DNA of 64,000 nucleotides from a bacterium (GTDB lineage: Bacteria; Planctomycetota; UBA1135; UBA2386). Position 1 is the first letter of the stretch. Every line of letters begins with the position of its first letter. Location: positions 124,001 to 188,000 of the forward strand of contig JAUILN010000012.1 of NCBI GenBank assembly GCA_030432695.1, written 5' to 3'. Below the pieces are notes generated by a model, which was given only the letters and a program-made list of their open reading frames with translations, had not been told where the DNA came from and ran no database searches. Position numbers and translations under genes: made by a program. Positions 56,400-64,000 of this stretch are shown here, piece by piece.

Positions 56400-59273
56400 T
56401 CACCGCAGCTCGAGCTGCACCTCGTGCGCCTTGGCCTCGCCGTCCCGCACCTCGATCGACGCGCTGTGTTCCCACTCGCCGAACTGCGCGACCTCGTAGG
56501 TGCCGGCGACATTGACGCCGAACTCGACCACGCCGTCGACGCTGAGTCGCATCGCCTTCAGCTCGCCCTCGTAGCTGATCGCGACCAGCACCGCGTCGTC
56601 GACCGGCGCCGCATCACGGGTGAGCTGCACGCGGATGGTGGAGATCGGCACGACCTCGATGACCCTCGGCTCGTCGGCGAGCAGGTCCTTGGGGAAGTCG
56701 ACGTCGAAGACCCGCACCGCGAACTCGGGTGCGGCGACGACGATCCGCCGGGCATCGACCGACAGACCCTGCAGCTCGAAGGTGCCATCGGCGGCGGAGG
56801 TACTGCGACGGACGCCCTCGTAGAGCAGGTCGGCACCCTCACCGACGTGGACGTACGCGCCGGCGACCGGCTTGCCCGAGGTGTCGACCACCCGGCCGCG
56901 GAAGCGCGCGCCGGGTTCGATGCGCAGCAGACCCAGGTCGACCGTCTCGCCGGGTGCGGCAGTGACCTCGCGGACCACCGGCGCGAATCCCGGCGCGTCG
57001 ATCTCGACCCGCGAGTGACCGACCGGCAGCCCCGCCCACTCGAAGCGACCGCCGCGGAGATCGACCCAGCGTCCGGCCACGTGGCGCTGACGCCGGGCAT
57101 CGGCCGGCTGCTGGTCGTCGACGTCGATCGGGTGGACGCGGATCAGGGCGCCGACCAGACTGCCGCCCTGTGCCTTGGTGAGGATCCGACCGCGCAGCGT
57201 GGTGCGCGCGACGTACGGCAGACGCACCTCGATGTCGCTCTCCTCGGCGCCGATGCGACGGGTCACGTGCACCTGCCGGTCGCCCGGTGCGAAGACCTCG
57301 AGGTTCGCCTCACCCGGCGGCAGCATCATCTCGAAGCGGCCGTCGGCGTCGGTGGTGACCGGTGCTGCGAGCGCCTGCCGCGCCACGAAGATCTCCGCGT
57401 CGCGCAACGGCTCACCGCCCTCGGCGACCACCTGCCCCGACACCGTCCGCCCGGCCGCGAACTCGAAGTCGACGTCGGCGGTGTCGCGGCCAGCCTCGAC
57501 CTGGATCGTGTCCGCGACCACCTGGATCGGCAGCGTCGCGAAGCGCGCGTGCACCCGATACTCACCCGAGGGCAGGCCTCTCAGGAGATAGTGCCCCGCG
57601 GCGTCGGTGACCGCCGAGTTGGAATCGAGCTCGCTGGCGGCGGCCGACACCGAGGCACCGGCCAGTGGACGGCCACCGCGAACCACCCGGCCGGAGATCG
57701 AACCGGGCGCCTGCAGGCGAACGTCCGGCACGTCGACCTCCGCACCCGGCGCCGGGATCTCGACCGACAGCGGCTGGACGACCAGCTCGGGATGCTCGAA
57801 CCACAGCATCCGGGTGCCGACCTGCAGACCCGCGAGCATGAACCGCCCGGCCGAGTCGGTGGCGATCGACCAACGCTCGGGATTGCGCGGCTGCAACCGA
57901 TAGCGCGGTGCCGAGACCACGACTCCCGCCAACGGCCGGCCGGCGGGATCGATCACGCGCCCGCGGACCACCGCCGGCGCGATGCACTCCAGATCGAGTT
58001 CGGTGCGGTCGCGGTCCTCGACCAGGATCGAGGCCTGCCGGCCCTGCGAGGTCGCGAACGCCAAGGTGCCGCCCACCACCGAGAGGTCGGCGGTGCCGAC
58101 GCTCACGCGTTGTCCGAACTCGAACCGCCCGTCGCCATCGACCTCGGTCCGGACCCGTTCGCCCATGTCGGTAGTCAGCTCGAGCGTGACGCCCGCCACG
58201 CCTTCGCCGCGCAGGCGGCCGACCACGCGCACCCCCTCGACCAGCTCGAACTCGCGCTCACCGGCGGTGCGGCCGACCGGCACGATGCGCTGCAGGATCG
58301 AGTGGCCCGCGCGGCGGATGACCATCAGCGCATTGCCGCGGCCGAGGCCGGGGATCACGAAGCGACCCGTGGCGTCGGTGCGGGCCTCGTGCGGCACGCC
58401 GAGCTGGGCATTCCACTCGACGCTCGGGAACAGCTGGATCGAAGCGTCCTCGATCGGCGCCCCGTCGACCGTGACCACGCGCCCCACCAGCGACTCGCCC
58501 GGCAGCTCGGGGAACTTGATCTGCAGGCCGCTCGCGGTGGCGACCGGGACGTTGTTCAACGTGGCCGGCGCGCTGAGTTCGTGGCGCGCGGTGAGCCGGA
58601 GCACCCCCGACCTGCCGGCGGCGACGTTCTCGATGCGGAAGCGGCCGAAGCCGTCGGTGCGCACCGCGCGGCCGCGGCGGACGTCCCATCCGGTCGGGTC
58701 CATCACCACCTCGGCGTCGGCCACCGGTCGGCCGCGGGCGTCGACCACGATGCCGTCCACGACGAAGCCCGGCTCGAGGCGCGCGGTCACCCGGGACTCG
58801 CCCTCCGCCAGTGGCACCTCGAAGCGGGCGTGGTCGGGGTGGACGACGCGGACCATGAGTTCGCGCGGATCACCTGGGATCGACAGGGTCGCGCGTCCGG
58901 CGTCGTCGGCGAAGTCGACGCCGCCGGGCACGGTGGATCGGGCCCGTTGCGGCCACGGCGTCAGGACCTGTTCGACGGTGATCTTGGCACCTGGCAACGG
59001 GCGGCCGTCGCCGTCGAGGACCTCGACGCGGAGTTCGCGCATCGGCACGGCGACCGGCACGTCCTCGCGCTCGGCCTCCGACCCGGTGGCCGAGTCGCTC
59101 GCCGCCGGCGCCGCTGCGGGCTCGTCGGCCGGCTCGGAGAGCGTCGACACCCGCTTCGGTTCGGCCTCGCCCGCGACCTCCCCGGCCTCTGGACTCGCTT
59201 CCTTCGATCCGACGACGAGCATCGCCACCGCGGCGACGACGATCAGCAGCAGGCCAACGAAGAGGTATCGCAT
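56400..59273 (-). CDS. Membrane-anchored protein with many carboxypeptidase-regulatory-like domains
   Basis: 957 residues from ATG 59273. One anchor helix (residues 3-22, YLFVGLLLIVVAAVAMLVV), an acidic/Ala-Pro linker (about 25-75), then ten or so beta-sandwich units with the V-x-G-x-V-x-D/G-x-x-G-x-P-x-x-G-A pattern: LRVEVLDGDGRPLPGAKITV, VDGIVVDARGRPVADAEVVM, GRVIDPAGRPLAGVVVSAP, ISGRVVRGGRPLAGASVSA and RGRVVDTSGKPVAGAYVHV. The fold is the one found in carboxypeptidase regulatory tails and bacterial surface proteins; no catalytic residues. It lies 49 bp after the kinase gene, so the kinase may control, or be controlled by, this periplasmic protein (inference). Confidence 0.85.
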   Translation of the reverse strand: MRYLFVGLLLIVVAAVAMLVVGSKEASPEAGEVAGEAEPKRVSTLSEPADEPAAAPAASDSATGSEAEREDVPVAVPMRELRVEVLDGDGRPLPGAKITVEQVLTPWPQRARSTVPGGVDFADDAGRATLSIPGDPRELMVRVVHPDHARFEVPLAEGESRVTARLEPGFVVDGIVVDARGRPVADAEVVMDPTGWDVRRGRAVRTDGFGRFRIENVAAGRSGVLRLTARHELSAPATLNNVPVATASGLQIKFPELPGESLVGRVVTVDGAPIEDASIQLFPSVEWNAQLGVPHEARTDATGRFVIPGLGRGNALMVIRRAGHSILQRIVPVGRTAGEREFELVEGVRVVGRLRGEGVAGVTLELTTDMGERVRTEVDGDGRFEFGQRVSVGTADLSVVGGTLAFATSQGRQASILVEDRDRTELDLECIAPAVVRGRVIDPAGRPLAGVVVSAPRYRLQPRNPERWSIATDSAGRFMLAGLQVGTRMLWFEHPELVVQPLSVEIPAPGAEVDVPDVRLQAPGSISGRVVRGGRPLAGASVSAAASELDSNSAVTDAAGHYLLRGLPSGEYRVHARFATLPIQVVADTIQVEAGRDTADVDFEFAAGRTVSGQVVAEGGEPLRDAEIFVARQALAAPVTTDADGRFEMMLPPGEANLEVFAPGDRQVHVTRRIGAEESDIEVRLPYVARTTLRGRILTKAQGGSLVGALIRVHPIDVDDQQPADARRQRHVAGRWVDLRGGRFEWAGLPVGHSRVEIDAPGFAPVVREVTAAPGETVDLGLLRIEPGARFRGRVVDTSGKPVAGAYVHVGEGADLLYEGVRRSTSAADGTFELQGLSVDARRIVVAAPEFAVRVFDVDFPKDLLADEPRVIEVVPISTIRVQLTRDAAPVDDAVLVAISYEGELKAMRLSVDGVVEFGVNVAGTYEVAQFGEWEHSASIEVRDGEAKAHEVQLELR

Positions 59274-59322
59274 CGGAATGGGGGGAGCGGGCGCGGAGGT
59301 GGCCCGCGCCGTTCGGGACCTG

Positions 59323-62016
59323 TCATCCGCCGGCGAGCGCGGCCTCGATCTGGCCCCAGGCAGTCGCCGCGTCGGCGGTGAGCCCGGCCGGCCGGGGGTG
59401 GCGGGCGAGGGCGCCCCGGAACAGTTCACGGAGCTGTGCCGGGACCGCGCAGTGCTGGAAGGCGGTGACCACGTCCCACGCCGCGTCGGCGTAGGCACCG
59501 GCGCGCAGATGGGCCTCGAAGCGGCAGACGTAAGCGCGGGCGTCGTACGGGTCCTCGTCGACCCAGGCCTGGGCCAACGCCGCGGCGACGTCGACCTCGG
59601 CGCGGCGACCGAGCATCGCCCGCACCCGGAGCGCGCACGCACTCGCCGCGAGCACCGGGCCGCCCTCGTCGAGGATCGACCGGACGCGGGTGTCGAGGGC
59701 ACCGACCAGCCAGTTCGGTGGGTCGAGCGCGAGCAGCTTCTCCAGGCCGGCCAGCCGCACCTCGGGTTCGAGTTCGCCACCATCGCGGCCGCGAGCGGGC
59801 GGACTGTCGCGATCGGTCAGGACCGCCACCACCTCGCGCCAGGCCCGCAGCGGCGACACCGGGCCGACCTGCTCCTCGAGCAGGATGCGCGCGTGCTCGA
59901 GGACCTCGGCGGTGACGCGGCCCGCCCGCAACGCCGAGCGGATCGGTGAAGCCAGACCGCGCTCGATCGGCCCGCCCGCGGCGCGCAGCTCGCCGAGTTC
60001 CCGCCCGGATCGCCCCAGTCGGGCCAGGGCCGCGCGGTGCAACTCGAAGCGTTGCTCGGTGGTCATCTCGACCTGCACCAACTCGGACTCCGCAGGCCGC
60101 GCGAGGCCGGCGAAACACAGCAGGAACGACGCCGCGGCATCGAGGGCGCCGAGTGGTCCGCGCGCGACCAGGTTGTCGACCTGTTCGAGCATCGCGTCGG
60201 CCGGCTGCGCCGGGTCCCACGCAAGGATCGGCATGAGCAGCCGCGGCAGGAACGCGCCCGGTCGGATCATCGACGCGCGGATCAGGTCGCGCTCCGCGGC
60301 TTCGACGTCGCCGACCGCCGCGGTGAGGCTGGCGAGGCCCCGGCCGACGTAGAGGCGGTAGAGGGCCAGCCAGGTGCTCGGGTCTCGCTCCGCGAAGCCG
60401 TCCTTGGTCTCGATCTCCTGAATGCGCGCGTCGATCAGCCGCCGCGCGCCGAGTCCGTCGCCACGCCGCAGCTGCCGGGTGGCTTCCGGGATCGGGTCGA
60501 CCAGATAGGCCTGGCGCAAACGCGCGGTCTGCGGATCGCCCGGCCAGACCTGCTCGGCCTGGTCGAGGAGATCGAGGACCTCGGAGCGCGCGTCGGCGGC
60601 GACCAGGCGCGTGCCGGTCAGCACCGACAGCAACCCGTCGGGTCCGAACGCCGGACCGCTCTCGGTCTCGGCGCGCGCCACCGCGGCGGTCTGGTGGTTC
60701 TGCCGCTGGGCGATCGCCTTGGCGCGCTCCTCGTCGCGGAACTGCCCCCACAGCACCGAGGTGACGATCGTCGCCACCAGCGCGATCGCCACCGCCGCAC
60801 TCACGCCCCGGTGCTTGCGGATCTGCCGCCAGGCCCGCACCGACAAGGGCACGCGGCGCACGTGCACCGGCTCGTCGTCGGCCACCCGGCGCAGGTCGCG
60901 CGCCAGCGTCTCGCCATCCTGGTAGCGGTCGCCAGGGTCCTTGCTGAGCAGCTTGCGCAGCACCATCTCGAGGTCGCGCGGCGCACCGCGCAGCACCTTG
61001 CGCAACGGCGGCGCCTCCTCGTGGACGATCGCGTGCAGCAACGCCTCGGTGGTCCGCCCCTCGATCGGCAGCCGGCCGGTGATGCACTCGAACAGCGTCG
61101 CGCCGAGGCCGTAGAGGTCGCTGGCCGGCGAGGGGTCGCGGCCCAGCGCCTGCTCGGGGGCCGCGTACTGGAGGGTCCCCATGAAGCCGCCGGCGCGCGA
61201 CAGGCTCCGCGACTGTTCGCCGACCACCTTCGACAGACCGAAGTCGGCGAGCGCCAGTTCGCCGTCGGGATGGACCAGCACGTTGCCGGGCTTCACGTCG
61301 CGGTGCAGCAGGCCGCGGCGGTGGGCATGGAACAAGGCGTCGGCGACCCCGGCGAAGCGGCGCGCGGCGTCGCGGGGCTCGAGCGCGAGGCGACCGACGT
61401 GGCGGGCACGGGCGATGTGCCGGTCGAGGCTGACGCCCTGCACGCGCTCCATCGCGAAGTACAGCGAGCCGCTGGTCTCGCCGAAGCCGTACACCGGGAC
61501 GATGTTCGGGTGGTGGAGGTTGGCGCAGGCGCGGGCCTCGGCGCGGAAACGGCGGCGCATCCGCGGGTCGGAGGTCAACGACGGCGACAGGACCTTGAGC
61601 GCGACGGTCCGCTCCAGCGACTCCTGGAAGGCTTCGAAGACGCTGCCCATCCCGCCGCGGCCGAGCAGGCCGACGATGCGGAACTCGCCGAGCTGTTCGG
61701 GCACGTCGGCGTCGACCTCGCCGACCATCGAGTCGAGGAAGTCGAGGGTCTCGATGCGCTCGAGCAGGTCCTCGGCCTCGTCGGAGTCCTCCTCCCGAAG
61801 GCGCGAGCGGACCTCGCTCAGGTCGGAGCGGGTGGCCAGCAGCTCGGCCATCCGTGCGTCGACGGAAGACGAGTCGTCGTCGAGGCGATCCGGAGGGGCG
61901 GGAGACACGCGGCGGGTCGAGGGAAGGGGGGAGTCGGCCGGGAGCGGCCGGGTCTGACCGGCATCATGGAGCCGGGTCGACCGGGGGATGTCCAGCCCCG
62001 CCCCCCGGCTCGCCAC
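59323..62016 (-). CDS. Membrane-spanning Ser/Thr protein kinase (PknB type)
   Basis: 897 residues from ATG 62016, which lies inside the sigma-factor gene; a later start such as GTG 61908 or ATG 61851 is possible. The kinase domain is intact: glycine loop LLGRGGMGSV (117-126), Lys141 (VALKVL), HRD 238-240 (LLHRDVKPGN), DFG 258-260 and AAPEQ. A membrane helix follows (405-424, VSAAVAIALVATIVTSVLWG), then a helical, TPR-like outer part (about 430-897). The kinase phosphorylates Ser/Thr on cytoplasmic targets, possibly the sigma factor encoded just before it. The 53-bp overlap couples the two genes. Confidence 0.93.
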   Translation of the reverse strand: MASRGAGLDIPRSTRLHDAGQTRPLPADSPLPSTRRVSPAPPDRLDDDSSSVDARMAELLATRSDLSEVRSRLREEDSDEAEDLLERIETLDFLDSMVGEVDADVPEQLGEFRIVGLLGRGGMGSVFEAFQESLERTVALKVLSPSLTSDPRMRRRFRAEARACANLHHPNIVPVYGFGETSGSLYFAMERVQGVSLDRHIARARHVGRLALEPRDAARRFAGVADALFHAHRRGLLHRDVKPGNVLVHPDGELALADFGLSKVVGEQSRSLSRAGGFMGTLQYAAPEQALGRDPSPASDLYGLGATLFECITGRLPIEGRTTEALLHAIVHEEAPPLRKVLRGAPRDLEMVLRKLLSKDPGDRYQDGETLARDLRRVADDEPVHVRRVPLSVRAWRQIRKHRGVSAAVAIALVATIVTSVLWGQFRDEERAKAIAQRQNHQTAAVARAETESGPAFGPDGLLSVLTGTRLVAADARSEVLDLLDQAEQVWPGDPQTARLRQAYLVDPIPEATRQLRRGDGLGARRLIDARIQEIETKDGFAERDPSTWLALYRLYVGRGLASLTAAVGDVEAAERDLIRASMIRPGAFLPRLLMPILAWDPAQPADAMLEQVDNLVARGPLGALDAAASFLLCFAGLARPAESELVQVEMTTEQRFELHRAALARLGRSGRELGELRAAGGPIERGLASPIRSALRAGRVTAEVLEHARILLEEQVGPVSPLRAWREVVAVLTDRDSPPARGRDGGELEPEVRLAGLEKLLALDPPNWLVGALDTRVRSILDEGGPVLAASACALRVRAMLGRRAEVDVAAALAQAWVDEDPYDARAYVCRFEAHLRAGAYADAAWDVVTAFQHCAVPAQLRELFRGALARHPRPAGLTADAATAWGQIEAALAGG

Positions 62017-62632
62017 GTTCTTCCTCCACCTTCAGCTCCTTGGCCAGCCGGCGCAGCGCGCGGCCGAGCAGCAGGTGGACGGCGTTCTCGGTGCGTCCCA
62101 TCCGCTCGCCGATCTCCTTGGCCGACAGGCCTTCGATCCGCGCCAGGACGATCACCTCGCGGTGGTCGTCGGTCAGCCGGGTGAGCGCGGCCTCGAGCAG
62201 GATCAGCCGGTCCTTGCGGTCGGCGCGGGTCACCGGTCCCGAGCGGCGGTCGGCCATCGGGAAGTCGGTGCGGATGCCACGCTCCTTACGGGGGTCGCGG
62301 GCGGCGACGCCGACCTGGTCGCGGATGATCCGGGCGACCTTGCGGCGGGCCAGGGTGACCAGCCAGGCGCCGGCGTTGGCCGGATCCTCGAGGGTCGACC
62401 AGCAGTTGATCGCCTCGATCGCGACCTCCTGCAGCACGTCTTCCGGGTCCATCCGGGTGCGCAGGTCGGGCCCCATCCGGATGTAGATCACCGACAGCAG
62501 GCGGTCGCGGTAGCGCTCGAAGGCGACTTCGGGGGTCAGGGCCATGGGACGGAGACGCCGCGTCGCGGGGGCCGGGCGGGCGGCCGGGGCGGCAGGCGGC
62601 TCGGCGAGCGAGGATAGCGTCATTCGGGGCAT
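61964..62632 (-). CDS. ECF-type RNA polymerase sigma factor paired with the kinase
   Basis: 222 residues from ATG 62632, preceded by an AGGGAA-type ribosome site (minus strand); ATG 62545 would remove a Pro/Ala-rich 29-residue head. Region 2 has RYRDRLLSVIYIRMGPDLRT and DPEDVLQEVAIEAINCW; region 4 has LTRLTDDHREVIVLARIEGL and SAKEIGERMGRTENAVHLLL. A short Gly/Glu/Pro tail ends it. It directs polymerase to a stress regulon; no anti-sigma gene is adjacent, and the kinase is the likely regulator, as in other planctomycete ECF/kinase pairs (family knowledge). Divergent from the S8 peptidase across 165 bp. Confidence 0.93.
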   Translation of the reverse strand: MPRMTLSSLAEPPAAPAARPAPATRRLRPMALTPEVAFERYRDRLLSVIYIRMGPDLRTRMDPEDVLQEVAIEAINCWSTLEDPANAGAWLVTLARRKVARIIRDQVGVAARDPRKERGIRTDFPMADRRSGPVTRADRKDRLILLEAALTRLTDDHREVIVLARIEGLSAKEIGERMGRTENAVHLLLGRALRRLAKELKVEEERGEPGGGAGHPPVDPAP

Positions 62633-62797
62633 GGTTCCCTGTTCGTCCGGGGGCAGGTCGGAGGTGGGAGGTCGCCGCGCTACGGGATCGGCTCGCGATC
62701 ATTCCCGGGTCGGAAGGATTCCCCGGCAGGCGCCACCCTTCGCCGCGGAACCGCCCCGCGGATCCCGGGATAGACTGGTCCCGTGGTTCGCGGCTCG

Positions 62798-64000
62798 ATG
62801 CGCGCGGCCCTGTTGCCGCTGCTCCTCGGCGCCGCATGGAGCGGTGCGGCGGGAGAGGTCCAACCGCAGGCGCGGTCGCCGGTCTCGTTCCGGGACACGG
62901 GTCCCGGCGCGACGGAGGCCTGTCGCTGCCTGATCGAGCTGGACGAGGCAGGCTCGGACGCGCGTCTCCTGCTGCTCGAAGCGATCCGCGTCGGCGTGCG
63001 GCAGGGCGCCGCCGAGTCCCATGCCGCGCGGGTCGAGGCCCTCCGCGCCTTCGACGAGCCCGGCCAGCAGGAGCTCGAACGATCGGTGCAGGACATGAAC
63101 GGCCGCGTGCTGCGCCGCTTCCTCTGCTGGCCCGGAGCGTTGGTCGAGCTGCCCCCCGCCGCGGCCGGCGCGTGGCCGACCCGCCACCCCGACCGCTGGC
63201 CGCTCCGACCCGAACGCGCCTGGGCCCCACACGTCAAGGTCGCCACCGACGCCAACAACCACGCCGCCGACCACGTGCAGAACGTCCTCGGCCTGCGCGG
63301 CGCCGGCGCCACCCTCGCCCTGTTCGACACCGGCGCCGACCTCGACTGCAACGGCAGCGGCAACCCGCACCCCCACCTCGGCGGCACCCTGCCCGGCGGC
63401 GGCTCGCGGCTCGTCGCGGTCCGCGGCGCGTTCGGAGCGCAGGACGTGGAAGACCAGCAGGGCCACGGCACCTGGGTCGGCAGCATCGCGCTCGGTCGCA
63501 ACTGGGCCGGAAGCGCGTCCACCTTCTCCGACGACGGCTTCGCGCCGGACGCGGGCCTGGTGAGCCTGAAGATCACCAGCGGAACCCAGTTCCAGTACTT
63601 CGACAGCAGTCTGCTGGCGATGGTCGACGAGGTCGCGCTGCAGCGCCTCGCGTGGGACGTCGGCGTGGCCAACGTGAGCTGGGCGGGTTCGCCGTCGCCC
63701 GCCTGGCCGACCAGCCAGGCGCTCGACGTGCTGGCGTTCTACTTCGACGTGGTGGTGGTGACCTCGGCCGGCAATGGCGGCCTGGATCCCACACCGACCA
63801 TCCAATCGTTCGCCAATTGCAATGGTCTCGCAGTCGGCGCCATACACCCCGACAGCCATGCGATCTGGACCGGCTCGACCTTCGGTCCATTGCTCGGCGA
63901 TCCATTGCGCCGCTTCCCCGACCTCACCGCCGTCGGCACCGAGGTCCGCACCGCGACGGTCGATTCCCCCCAAGGCGTCAGCCCGGTCCTCAACGGCACC
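62798..64000 (+). CDS. Secreted subtilisin-family (S8) serine peptidase, 3'-truncated by the window edge
   Basis: 401 codons read from ATG 62798 (GTG 62783 is in frame too) to the right edge. A signal peptide (1-17) precedes a pro-region to about 145. The catalytic domain shows Asp177 (LALFDTGADLD), His223 (GHGTWVGS) and the oxyanion Asn326 (TSAGNGG). The window ends in VLNGT, exactly where the GTS-x-A/M nucleophile Ser is expected next, so the active site appears intact as far as it can be read. It is an exported endopeptidase. The gap to the sigma factor is shared with a divergent promoter. Confidence 0.88.
   Translation, partial: MRAALLPLLLGAAWSGAAGEVQPQARSPVSFRDTGPGATEACRCLIELDEAGSDARLLLLEAIRVGVRQGAAESHAARVEALRAFDEPGQQELERSVQDMNGRVLRRFLCWPGALVELPPAAAGAWPTRHPDRWPLRPERAWAPHVKVATDANNHAADHVQNVLGLRGAGATLALFDTGADLDCNGSGNPHPHLGGTLPGGGSRLVAVRGAFGAQDVEDQQGHGTWVGSIALGRNWAGSASTFSDDGFAPDAGLVSLKITSGTQFQYFDSSLLAMVDEVALQRLAWDVGVANVSWAGSPSPAWPTSQALDVLAFYFDVVVVTSAGNGGLDPTPTIQSFANCNGLAVGAIHPDSHAIWTGSTFGPLLGDPLRRFPDLTAVGTEVRTATVDSPQGVSPVLNGT

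Overview
This is a GC-rich, densely coded bacterial window. Planctomycetota is the most likely source (inference). Supporting signs are an ECF sigma factor overlapping a membrane Ser/Thr kinase gene, a sigma factor fused to a membrane-anchored ectodomain, many proteins built of carboxypeptidase-regulatory-like beta-sandwiches, and many large secreted proteins (kelch, FG-GAP, beta-helix, nidogen-like) that share a C-terminal module. No rRNA, tRNA, CRISPR array or prophage was seen.

Layout. 1-13.4 kb is a metal/metalloid region: a partial ArsP-type permease, a secreted beta-helix protein, a cusCBA-type RND efflux operon preceded by a Cys-rich exported protein, and arsR-acr3-arsC. 13.4-26.3 kb holds a family of secreted alpha-helical paralogues (four intact, two collapsed relics), interrupted by an FG-GAP protein, an unknown secreted protein, a REP-associated tyrosine transposase (RAYT), an S9 peptidase and an ankyrin protein. 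26.4-29.3 kb is a GntR(YtrA-type)-ABC-permease operon with a perfect palindrome at its promoter. 29.3-39.6 kb holds three paralogous membrane-anchored ectodomain proteins, one of them fused to an N-terminal ECF sigma factor, plus a polytopic membrane protein and another anchored protein. 39.6-45.1 kb is a five-gene chaperone operon (TPR, J-like, GrpE-like, Hsp70, zinc ribbon) in which every junction is a 4-nt overlap. 45.1-54.5 kb holds large secreted proteins and a uronate-isomerase-like enzyme. 54.5-62.6 kb is an operon of ECF sigma, Ser/Thr kinase, a multi-domain anchored protein and a DoxX-like membrane protein. The right edge carries a partial S8 peptidase.

Main observation. A REP/RAYT system is present. 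Eight copies of an imperfect 37-nt palindrome (arm TCTGTCGTAGTTGGTGCC, central A or T, then the complement) lie between 11.1 and 34.5 kb. Four of them form two 77-bp head-to-head pairs, each with the same CTT spacer. One pair lies directly upstream of the transposase gene and a single copy lies at its 3' end, where the reading frame runs through the REP into an antisense relic gene. Two further sites share only the core GGTGCCWGGCACC, and one of these sits exactly where a paralogous ectodomain gene has lost its 3' domain. The second notable item is the sigma-factor/ectodomain fusion at 34.5-37.8 kb, with two sigma-less paralogues of the same ectodomain beside it.
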